From Drosophila pseudoobscura (Eukaryota; Arthropoda; Insecta; Diptera; Drosophilidae), in assembly GCF_009870125.1 (NCBI RefSeq), contig NC_046683.1, forward strand, positions 13,029,001-13,093,000: a stretch of DNA of 64,000 bases. The letters are read 5' to 3'. The position numbers and the translations under genes were made by a program. Below, one piece after another: positions 15,141 to 25,831 of the stretch. Within the stretch, counting starts at the first letter, position 1, and every line of letters starts with the position of its first letter. A model generated the notes under the pieces. The model was not told where the DNA came from. It did not search any database and saw nothing but the letters and a program-made list of their open reading frames with translations.

Positions 15141-16450
15141 ATCCAACAAAAGCAAGTATTTCGAGTAGGCCAATCATGTATAGAATTGATTCATCAATCG
15201 TACAAAATTGAGTGGGCATGGCTAAATGTTCCATATAGATAGTATTATTCAACGGAACAAAGAATTGGTCGTTTTTTGAATCGAATTTGAATTCGCCGCA
15301 GTTTCGCTTTAGCAACAATGAGTCCCATTCCACACAATGTTGCGGCAACATTTACTTGAAAACCGTGTTTTAGTCAAAATACAATAAAAGCAAGGACTAA
15401 AAACTAACCAATTGTGTAGAAAATTGATTCATTAATCGTATAAAATTATGTGGGCATAGATAAAGGCCCGGTTGACAACATTTAAGTAATTGTCGCTCAC
15501 ATTCAAAAAATTTCGATTTGGCGCGCACAACTCGGTATATTTTTCAAGTGAGACCGTATATACTGTAGAAACTGGTTTTCGCCGCGCTCCCTGTGGTGTT
15601 TTTTAGTGCTAAATTGTATTTTTGTCATTTATTAATTTAATTTTCAATGTTATATAAAAATCCAATAAATGCAAGTATTTCGAATAGGCCAATCATGAAT
15701 AGAATTGATTCATCAATCGTATAAAATTGAGTGGGCATGGCTAAATGTTCCATATAGATAGTATTATTCAACGGAACAAAGAATTGGTCGTTTTTTGAAT
15801 CGAATTTGAATTCGCCGCAGTTTCGCTTTAGCAACAATGAGTCCCATTCCACACAATGTTGCGGCAACATTTACTTGAAAACCGTGTTTTAGTCAAAATA
15901 CAATAAAAGCAAGGACTAAAAACTAACCAATTGTGTAGAAAATTGATTCATTAATCGTATAAAATTATGTGGGCATAGATAAAGGCCCGGCTGACAACAT
16001 TTAAATCCTTGTCGCTCACATTCAAAAAATTTCGATTTGGCGCGCACAACTCGGTATATTTTTCAAGTGAGACCGTATATACTGTAGAAACTGGTTTTCG
16101 CCGCGCTCCCTGTGGTGTTTTTTAGTGCTAAATTGTATTTTTGTCATTTATTAATTTAATTTTCAATGTTATATAAAAATCCAATAAATGCAAGTATTTC
16201 GAATAGGCCAATCATGAATAGAATTGATTCATCAATCGTACAAAATTGAGTGGGCATGGCTAAATGTTCTATATAGATAGTATTATTCAAGGGAACAAAG
16301 AATATGCGACATTTTGAATTCGCCGCAGTTCGCCGCATTTCACCCCAATTCGCTTTGGCAACAATGAGTCTCATTCCATACACAAATGTTGCGCATTCCA
16401 TACACAAAAGTTGCGGCAACATTTACTTGAAAACCGTTTTTTGGTCAAAA
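15141..16450. repeat. Tandem array, 519-bp period, about 2.5 copies
   Basis: The unit start ATCCAAYAAA occurs at 15141, 15660 and 16179, exactly 519 bp apart twice. Copies 1 (15141-15659) and 2 (15660-16178) differ at only a handful of positions by eye. The third is partial and more diverged after about 16310. Each full unit holds two related half-units, both with an ATTGATTCATYAATCGTA core, at about 15185 and 15424 in copy 1. Each also has a TTTGGCGC box (15517-15524 and 16036-16043) followed by TCGGTATATTTTT and GTGAGACCGTATATAC. The identical 77-residue minus-strand frames in the copies follow from the duplication and are not supported as genes. Confidence 0.85.
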
Positions 16451-17080
16451 TAAAATACATAAAGGTAATTAAAAGCAATCTTGTAGAAAATACATTTATC
16501 TATGGGATAAAGCCAAGTGGGCAAATCTATATAGCTTGAAATATAGGCAATACCCGATTCGCCGCAGTTTCGCTATTGCAACAATGAGTCCCATTCCATA
16601 CACAAATGTTGCTAACTCCATGCACAAATGTTGCTAATTCCATGCACACATACCCTGGGGCACATGGATGTTATAGAATTGTGAATACGTTTGTCTTCTA
16701 AGGATCAGTAGGTATCAGGATCGACATAAATATACACAGGATACTAATAATGTACTTGAATATGTCTAAAGAATATCAATTTGAGAAAAGGTCTTAATAA
16801 ATTTCGTTTGATCTTCATATAAGTTAGCGAAATAGGGTGTACAAAGAGCTATACACGCATCACGTCTTCAAATACCAGCAACATTGCGACTCTTTTTTGG
16901 TTGGACTTTTTCGTTTAACCCTGTTTTTACAATAAATACAATAAAAGCAAGGATTAAAAACTATCCAATCTTGTAGAAAATTGATTCATCACTCGTATAA
17001 AATTATGTGGGCTTGGCTAAATGTTCTATATAGCTAGTAATATTCCACGGAATATCAAAATAGAATAGAAATAGAATAGA
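16451..17080. repeat. Diverged dispersed-repeat sequence between the array and mei-41
   Basis: This stretch continues the array with scrambled pieces (repeats of a CCATRCACAAATGTTGC type near 16370-16650). It then has another clear copy of the dispersed core at 16934-17058 (GCAAGGATTAAAAACTA, ATTGATTCATCACTCGTA, TTATGTGGGCTTGGCTAA, ATATTCCACGGAAT). Its reverse complement is found at about 42600-42680 upstream of Vps4, and a more diverged one at 47720-47830 upstream of mRNA-cap. No coding potential was seen. Confidence 0.65.
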
Positions 17081-17128
17081 CGGTATATTTTTATATATAT
17101 TCTATCGATAAATCCGTCAACAGCTGTT
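17081..17128 (+). promoter_or_regulatory. mei-41 promoter motifs: motif-6-like site, DRE and E-box
   Basis: Within 135 bp upstream of the mei-41 ATG there are three motifs. GACGGTATATTTT matches the fly core-promoter motif 6 class. A perfect DRE, TATCGATA, lies at 17103-17110 (DREF site). AACAGCTGTT at 17119-17128 is a perfect E-box-type core promoter motif (AWCAGCTGWT). There is no TATA box of the usual spacing. This combination is typical of fly housekeeping and replication-linked promoters. Confidence 0.7.
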
Positions 17129-17211
17129 AACGCGCGGGATGTTAATTTTTTGTTTACTTTAAACCTTTTTTGCAAAAATTAATTGCACTGTAAGTAAAAA
17201 TATTTGGCGAA

Positions 17212-20200
17212 ATGGCGAACCATCGCAAGGAAATGTGGAAGCTGCTCTACAGCCTGGTGAACCGAAACGGTGGGAACTTGTCTCAGGCGTACGCAGTTAT
17301 CGAGGACATACTTTGCCAGGAGCCGAGTCTTATAAGCTGCTCGCTGGTCCGGGAGCTGAACAACAAATTCCAAGACACATTTCTATTGTGGCTGCTAAAC
17401 AAGCTGGCCAAGTGTTTGGGCGAGAGTGAAGATGGCAGGTGAGAAATAAGGAAGAGAAGATATACATTTGTGCTCTATTGCCTTACTATTTCGTCATAGT
17501 CAGTGCATCAATCTGCAGAGGAAAATCATCAGTTCCTGCTGCTCGAATCATCCCAAGCTGTATGAGCGGCTAGTGAAGGCCTATGTGGAGGCCCTGCAGG
17601 AGATCCATGCACAATTGAGTGTGCTCGACTTCGGAAAGGGGTTTACAAAGGATAATAACACAATTACCTTGAGGATATTCAAGTGCGACGTCGCTCCTCT
17701 TTTGGAGTTCGATCCCCAATGCGCATTCGAAGACATCCACCTGCAGGTGGACAAAGTAGATGCTTATGCCAAGAGTTTGATGATGGTTCTGCAGCATGCA
17801 CATCACATTGGAGACGCTACACACGGAGACATTTTCTCAGGGAGCCTGCAGCAGGTGCTACTCATCCTGAAAGAGTGCGACATGGACACGAAGCTGACTA
17901 GCCTGGAGTACTGCCACGGTGTCTTGCTGTCACAGTCGTCCCAGAACTGGCTCACCAATCCCGATGTGGCACATTACGCGCACTTGACATTGGAGGCCAC
18001 CACCATGATGTGGTCCATGGCTGCCAAGTGGCTGGAAATGGACTGCATGAGCGGGCAGCAACTGAAAAGGCTTGATGTGTCCACTCGACAACTGATGCTT
18101 GTCCTGCAGCTGCGTGGCCGCGAGGCAATACACCAGAGTTACCTCCTCCTAAATGAGATTCTTGGCTTGCCCAAGAGCCTGGAGGTCGATGAGGGATTGC
18201 TGCAAAGTCTGAGCGACTACGTGCAAGAGCTGCTGGATGGCTCGGTGACTTCCATTGAACAACTGATGCTGCTGAAGGAGCTCGTGATGAGCCATTGGCG
18301 GTCGCATCCATCGCAATTACTCCCACTTTTGGCTCTTCTAGCAGTAAAGCTGACGGAAATGCGGTCAGCCATCGTTCAAACCTTGACCACGGCCCTGGCA
18401 CAACTCCTCCCCAAGAAGGAAACTACCGCAGGGGAGTGGCGGGAAATGGTTGCCATTATGCGAGCCTTCAAGCAGCTGGAGCAGCTAATCCTCTGGCAGA
18501 GCCAACAAAAGATGATGGAATCGGAAAACAAGCTGGATTCCTCGTGCCTGGCCCGGTTGCCCTTACAGTATGAGCTTCCCAAGGAGACGGACACCAACTG
18601 GAATCAGCTCTCCATGCACCTGACGGAGCAGGAGTCAAAGTGCCGCGCCAGCTCTCCAGAGCTGCAGATATATTTGGAAATCTGCTCACTGCTGCTGCAG
18701 GTCTCCTTCATACGCCACTCACTGAAGCCGCAAACGCAGCAGCAACTGCTGGCCGTCCTCCAGAGGCATCTGTCAGAGCAGCTGTCGCACTTGTGTGCAG
18801 TCCGACTGGAGACGCCTTCGAGCGCCCACACCCAGATGCAGTCCTTCTATGCCCAGCACTACATGGGTCTCATTGAGTCGCAGGAGGAAATCTTCTGTGC
18901 GTATCTGCCGCAGCTGTATCTGGCGGGTTTCCTAAAAACGGAGCAGCTCCTAAAAGCCCTGCCCTGCATTTCGGATCAGCCGGCACGCAGCCAAGTGATT
19001 CGTCTGCTGCTTTGCTCCCATCTGAGTGCCTTTAAGGTGAGAGATCGCGTTGAGTTGCACTGTCCGCAGTGCCGGCCACTGCCGGATCAGCTGCCTGGCC
19101 TTTTCCTTGGCAAGGCCAAGCCGAATGCAACGAACCTCGACCTCACCAGGACCACAGTTGAACTGATAGTCAGGGATTTGTTATTCGCATCCGATTCCTC
19201 GTACATTGCCCATCATCTAGACTTGCTCAGCGTTAGCCCCCACCTTGTCCTGCGTCTGCTCAAGGAAGGACTCAAGGGAGTGGGCGAAAAGAGCTTCAGT
19301 CTCCTAGTCCCTGCAATGAGTTCAAAGTCGCCAGATTTCATGCAGGACCTGGGTCGCTTCATCCTCGATTCTATCAAGCAAATGCTGGCCAAGCCTCTGG
19401 CGACGCAGTGCAAAATGGAGCAGCGTGCAGTGCTGCGCATAATCATCTCCTGTGCCCACCCTGAGATCGAGGAGATCTGGCTCTTCCACTGGTTCAAGAT
19501 GACCTTCTTTTTCCTGGTGCACACGCACTCGCTGGTTGCCCAGGAGGCCGTGATGACGGCCAGTGAGATGTGTGCCCGCCATGGCCTGCAGACGGTCAAT
19601 CTGTGGAACTGGTACAAGCGGGATGCCCTCGATCTGGCCGTACGCCTGGCCTTGACTGCATATCTAACGGATGGAGTGCGCTTCACGCGATCACTCCGAG
19701 CGGTGAGTGGAAGAGGGCACACCAGTAGACAAATCCATTCATTACTTACCCCTGTAGCTTACCAAAATGCTGGGCTTCTCGTGCGTTCAGGAGTTCACCT
19801 GCAAGTACCATCGCCTGCTGACTGCCATGGTACTGCCGCACTGCATCGTGGAGCCGCGCTGCAAGGGCGTGCTTGTGCTAATAGCTAAACAGTTGCGGAA
19901 ACCCATTGCGACGCTGTTCACCATCTCGTTCCTGCGGCTCTACACCCATGTCTACCTCACCGAGGAGCCGGAGCTGGCCAATAGCTGCATTCAGTTGGTG
20001 GTCAGCTGCACCCAGTCCAGTCTGCAGCAGCTCATGAATGCGGACGTTAAGGTGGGAGCTGCCCCCTGTCCCACTGCCTGCGCTTTTCAATGCTGACCTT
20101 TCACTGCTTTGCTTCCTTTCCGCAGCAAACGGTGGCTGAGCTGCTGATTTACTTCAACCGCAACCCCACCTTCGTGATGAGGTCGTTCCAGAGCCTGCTG

Positions 20201-23200
20201 CAGCTGTCCGTGGGCTCCGAAGAGGCGCTGTCCAGCCAGACGGCCAATGCGGAGTTTGCCACCTTCATTGCCGAGCGCTTCCTGGGCGTGATCACCTACT
20301 TTGAGAGCTGTCTGAGCGAGCCGTCCTTCGAGAAGCCCCTGAAGGAGGAGACCCTCTACAGTCTGGGCCAGATAATGCGCTTCGTGGGCTCGAAACATGT
20401 CACCCAGTTCCGGTTCAAGATCATGGCCATGCTCAGCTTTGTGCACACTCTGCAGGAGCCGCGTCTGCAGCGGATCTGCTTGAAGATCTGGCACATCTTC
20501 CTGCACGTGGTGAATGTCCAGGAGCTGGGCCCCTCCCTGGGCCGCATTGTGGCCACCCTGCAGCCGCTGCTGATGGACAGCGAGAGCGTGGCGCAGGTGA
20601 ACGATCTCTACGAGTTCGTGATACTGCGGAATGCCGCCATGCTGGGCAACTTCATAACGGACCTGTATTTCCTCGAGCGCATGGAGAACGTCTCCCCCAA
20701 AATCCGGGAATGCATCAAGCGACACCTCTCCCATCTGGACTTGGCCGGGGAGGAGGCGCAATCCCCGCCACAGCTGCTGGAGCAGCTGCGCTTCCTTCAC
20801 AAGCAGATCATCGATGAGTGCCTCCAGGTGCGCGTCTATGGGCTGCAGCATCTGGGCGAGCTCTTCGGCCGACGGCGCACCCAGCTCAACCAGATGATCC
20901 TCAATGAGCTGCCCCTCGAGCCGCTGCTGGAGCAGATTGTCAATGTCCTGATGGCTGGCTGCCAGCACGACGATCGCCAGCTGCAGATGGCCTCGGCCAA
21001 ATGCCTGGGCGAGCTGGGGGCCATCGACGCGAGCTACTTGCTCTCCAACTACAATTTCGACAGCCCCCAGCAGCTGCCCCTGACCGTCCTGTCCGATGAT
21101 TTTGCGGTGCTGGCCTTAACCGCGCTGTGCCGCGGCTACCAGTTCCAGCAGAAGACGAAGCATGTGGACAGCTTCTCGCTGGCCATCCAGGAGACACTGG
21201 CCGTGTGCGGGATTTCGCCCAAGGAGCAGAAGAAGGTGCGCCTGTGGGAGTCGCTGCCTCCTCGCATGCGTCAGGTTATGGAGCCGCTGCTGCAGTCCTG
21301 CTACACGAGCTGCCAGCGGGCGAGCAACTGCCAGCAGCAGCCGATCTTCGGCAGCCACTACTCGAACAACTCGTACGAGGAGTGGGCCTTCGTGTGGGCC
21401 AGTCGCCTGATCGACTACATCCAGTGCTCGGAGACCCGCCACCTGCTAAGCTCGTACAAGCCGTGCATCAAGCGGGACGGAAACATGCTGAGCACCTTCT
21501 ATCCCTATATTCTGCTGCACGCGCTACTGGAGTGCACTGCGGAGCAGGGCCAGCACATGCAGGAGGAGTTCCTGGCGGTGCTGCAGGCCAACGAGGAGAG
21601 CTCCAGCTCGGCCAAGGCCCAGCAAGAGCTGGGCGCCATCAAGGAGAACGCCTTCAAGCTGTTCGAGTCGAAGAAATATGCAGCCGGCAACAAGCAGCCA
21701 GCGAACAGTGTCCTGGAGCGGAAGGAGGACTCCAGCCATGTGCCGCGACTCGCCGGCAAACTCTGTGCTGAGCTCCTCGACTTCCTGCAGCGCTGGCTAA
21801 GGGAATGGCAGCGTATGCACGGCCGCAGCACTGGGGGAAGACCTCCCCAGGAAGTGGACACCAACTACGGTAAAATCCACGAGTTTCTCGGGAGGATACC
21901 CAAGCTGTTGGTCGCCCGCGCCAGCTACAATTGTGGGGAGTATGCCCGTGCCCTCAGCTACCTGGAGAGCTATCTGGAGGACGGCGAGGACAAGTCCAAG
22001 CGCATCCTCGAACAATTCACCTTTCTCGTCGAGGTCTATGGCAAGCTCCTCGACTCGGACTCCGTGGAGGGGGCCGTTCAGGCACGCAGCTACGACATGA
22101 GTGTGACCCAGGACATTCTGGTGAACCGTCTGGTGGAGCGGCAGCAGGACATGATCACGTGCTACGAGCAGCTGCTCTCCAGCACAGACCACCTCCAGCC
22201 GGAGCACATCCGGGCCATGATCGACGCCTACCTGATGGACACGCCCAAGACGGCCCAGCTGATTGCCGACGGCCTCTGGCAGCGCCTGGCGGACCAGTAC
22301 ACGGAGCAGTGCTTCAGCGAGTGCAAGGCGGAGCTGCTGTGGCGGCTGGGCAGCTACGATGAGCTGGACGAGTTCCAGGCCAACTGGCCGGCCCAGTGCG
22401 CCCAGGGCTGTCTGGCCCTGCGCCAGCCACTGACCACGCAATCGCAGTTCGACTCGCTGCTGGATGGGATGCGTTCCTCTGTGCTGGAGCAGCTGCGCAG
22501 CTGCTCCGCCGTCCAGCAGCACTCGTATGCCAATGCCTACGATGCGGTGCTGAAGCTCCATCTGGTCCACGAGCTGCAGTGCAGCCAGCAATTGGTCGAG
22601 CAGCTGCAGCAGGAGGCCGCCGAGGATCGGCAGGAACTGCTGATGCGGGAGTATTTCGAGGACTGGCAGGCGCGTCTCCAGGTGATACAGCCGCAGGTGC
22701 GCGTGCAGGAGCCCATCTACAGCTTCCGCCGGAATCTACTGGCTGAGCTGCAGCAACGCCTCGCGGATCGCAGCCACCTGCAGCCCCATCTGCAGATGGA
22801 GCTGGCCCGGCTCTGGCTGAACAGTGCGCAGATCAACAGGAATGCTGGCCAGCTGCAACGGGCACAGCTGTACATCCTCAAAGCGGCCGACTACAAGCCC
22901 AGTGGCCTCTTCCTGGAGCGGGCCCGGTTGCTGTGGCAGAAGGGCGACCAGGTCATGGCCATGAACTATCTGGAGGAGCAGCTCTCCTTCATTCGGGTCT
23001 CGTGCCAGGGCAACGCCAAGCAGCTGTCAACGGAGCAGCGTCACCTCTACTTCGAGGGCAAGTACCTGCAGGCCGTCTACAATGCCGAGTCCATGCATCT
23101 CTGTGCGGATGCTGTTCTACGGTACTTCCAGGAGGCCATTGCCGTGCATCGCCACTCGGAGGGCTGCCACGTGCAGCTGGCCCAGTTCCTGGAGAAGATG

Positions 23201-25021
23201 CGTGAGGCCACACAGGGGAGCAGCAAGTCGGTCACAACTAATCAGTCAACTAACCACGAGAACGATGATCTGCTACTCCAAATCATGCTAAATTATGCGA
23301 AATCGCTGCGGTACGGCAGCGAGCATGTCTACCAGTCGATGCCCCGCCTGATCAGCCTGTGGCTGGACACGGCTGAATCCTCCACCAATCCAGACCATGT
23401 AAAGAAGATGAATGATCTGCTGAGCAACTGCTGCACCGCCCTGCCCACGGCCATGTTCTACACGGTCTACTCCCAGATGCTGAGCCGCCTATGCCACCCG
23501 TCGCCGGAGGTTTTCGGTGTGCTCCGCAACGTGATCATACGCCTGGTGGAGAACTATCCGCAGCAGTCCCTGTGGATGCTGCTGCCCCACTTCAAGTCGG
23601 CCACCGCCAACAGAATCAAGCGCTGCAAGCTAGTGCTCACCGATGGCCGTCTCCAGAACGCCGCCTTCCAGAAGCTCCTTAACGACTTCAACTCCCTGAC
23701 GGAGCGTCTGATTGAGCTGACCAACAAGGAGGTTTCTCTGGACCGAACCTACAAGCTGAGCGACCTGGACAAGCGCCTCACCAAGCTGTGCAGCCATGCG
23801 GACTTCTCAAAGATCCTCCTGCCCTTCGAGAAGTACATGCAGCCCACGATGCCCCTCAATTTGGAGTCCAGCCCAGCGGCACTGTCCCCCTTGACGGCGA
23901 GCAGCAGCAAGGCCAACTGGTTTCCCTATCAGCAGATCTACATCAGCGGCTTCCAAGAGCAGGTGCTGATCCTGCGCTCGGCGGCCAAGCCCAAAAAGCT
24001 CACTATTCGCTGCAGCGATGGCCAGGACTACGATGTACTGGTGAAGCCCAAGGACGACCTGCGGCGCGATGCCCGTCTGATGGAGTTCAATGGCCTGGTG
24101 AAGCGATACCTGCACCAGAATGCGCCGGCCAGGCAGAGGCGCCTCCACATTCGCACCTACGCCGTGCTGCCATTCAATGAGGAGTGCGGCCTGGTCGAGT
24201 GGCTGCCCAATCTATCGTCCTACCGCAGCATCTGCATGGGCTTGTACGCGCAAAGGGGTCGGGTTATGTCCAGCCGCCAGCTCCAGCAACTGGCCGTGCC
24301 CTTGACTGATCCCATAGAAAAGAAGCGCGAGATCTTCACCAAGCAACTGCTACCCGCCCATCCGCCCGTGTTCCAGGATTGGCTGCGTCAACGGTTCGCC
24401 ACGCCCCACAGCTGGTACGAGGCCCGACACACGTACATCCGCACCGTGGCCGTGATGTCGATGGTGGGCTACATCTTGGGATTGGGGGATCGTCACGGCG
24501 AAAACATACTCTTCGATGAGCGCAATGGAGACGCTGTCCACGTCGATTTCAACTGCCTGTTCAACCAGGGCGAGTTGCTGACGTACCCGGAAATGGTTCC
24601 GTTCCGTCTTACCCAGAACATGATCGCAGCCATGGGGCCGCTGGGCGTCGAGGGCAGCTACCGCAAGTGCTGCGAGATCACACTGCGGCTGCTCAAGCAG
24701 GAGACCAAGACTCTGATGTCCATGCTGAGGCCCTTTGTCTACGATGTCGGAGCGCAGATCCGCAATGCCGCCGCCACGGCCAAGATCACCAGCGATGTCC
24801 AGCGCATTGCCGATCGTTTGCAGGGACACGTAAGCACATAAATTCTGTATATTTCAATTGAAGATTCACTCACCGTACTCTTCTGTGTCCAACAGGTTAA
24901 GCGGCAGCAGGCCAACAGTATTCCCCTCTCTACCGAAGGACAGGTCAATTTTCTCATCAACGAGGCCACCAAAGTGGACAATCTGGCTGTCATGTACATT
25001 GGCTGGGGAGCGTTCCTCTGA
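17212..25021 (+). CDS. mei-41: mei-41, ATR-family PI3K-related checkpoint kinase (complete, 5 exons)
   Basis: Predicted exons are 17212-17438, 17500-19702, 19758-20051, 20126-24829 and 24896-25021. All have GT/AG borders and continuous frame, giving 2517 aa, the length I recall for D. melanogaster Mei-41. The N-terminal two thirds are helical HEAT/FAT-type sequence. The kinase domain starts near residue 2170 (FPYQQIYISGFQEQVLIL). The catalytic loop GLGDRHGENIL is near residue 2362, followed by HVDFNCLFNQGE, which is ATR-like rather than ATM or TOR. The last exon encodes the FATC domain ending MYIGWGAFL. Family knowledge: a nuclear Ser/Thr kinase that responds to stalled forks and DNA breaks, acting with an ATRIP partner (Mus304 in flies) and signalling to Grapes/Chk1; needed for meiotic checkpoint control and syncytial cycles. 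All key kinase motifs are intact. AATAAA at 25231-25236 predicts a 3' UTR of about 220 nt. Confidence 0.96.
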
Positions 25022-25831
25022 CAGTGTTTACTATTTATACGCGTATACTCGTATTCTTTCAACGAAAGCATTCATGTTGAACCAACAGATCAGGGATTTT
25101 TCACGAGTTAATGGTTTATAAAATGAAGCCCTGAAAAGTTATTATTTGGATAATTTGTTCTTGCGGCTCCAAAGTTCTTTCTCCACTGAGTGGTGATAAA
25201 AATAGTCTGTATGGTTAGTAGTTTCTAGAAAATAAATAACTGTTCCACTTTTTGAATGATATAAAACTAAGAACATCGAATGTTTCGAATACCGAAAGAA
25301 CTATTCCTATGCCTATTTGCATACATCTAACGATCTTATCTCTATTATCTAACCCGCTCCGTTCTTGTAAACCCTTCTCTCTGTTGGGACAACAGACAGC
25401 AGGACATGTGGTTCCATTGAATTCCGAATAGGTTCCGCAACAATTTGAAGAAAAGACTGCACAAGTGGGACTCGTATCTTAGAGTCGAGACACTCGACTG
25501 TAGTGTTTTAATCTTATTCGTAAATCTCTCACTTTATAAACTTATACACTAAATTCTCCGATTTCATGAATCTGTCGATCTGTTTCCGGCCACGATTAAT
25601 GTTTCTTTCGGATATTTACAGTGCTAAAAGTTTTGGTGCGCCGTGTACCCCCCGCCGAGTGTGGGGCTACAATTGGAATGCGTAAGGGGCAGGGTGGGAA
25701 GGCGGTTGAGGGAGATGGATAGCTTTGCGGGGGGAACTGCCCCAGCCACGATCCGAGGGTACATGGCCTGCATGGCGCTGCCAGATTCTCATATCACAAA
25801 GTGTTCTTCCTGGATAACAGACCCCGGAGCC
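25022..25831. other. Convergent intergenic region between mei-41 and the lipase gene
   Basis: It holds the mei-41 poly(A) signal at 25231-25236 (+). On the minus strand an ATTAAA (plus-strand TTTAAT at 25507-25512) could end the lipase transcript about 325 nt after its stop. A stretch at 25325-25395 (CTTATCTCTATTATCTAACC) also occurs at 6817-6870 in the Sh upstream region, so it is a dispersed fragment. No coding exon was recognised. Confidence 0.5.

Noticed and set aside
15121-16422. Three related minus-strand frames of 76-88 codons beginning MLPQ
   Set aside because: They repeat because the DNA is a 519-bp tandem array; codon use and composition are not gene-like and the third copy is altered without frame pressure.
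20087-20968. Antisense open frame of 293 codons in mei-41
   Set aside because: Shadow of a long GC-rich coding exon on the other strand; no independent features.
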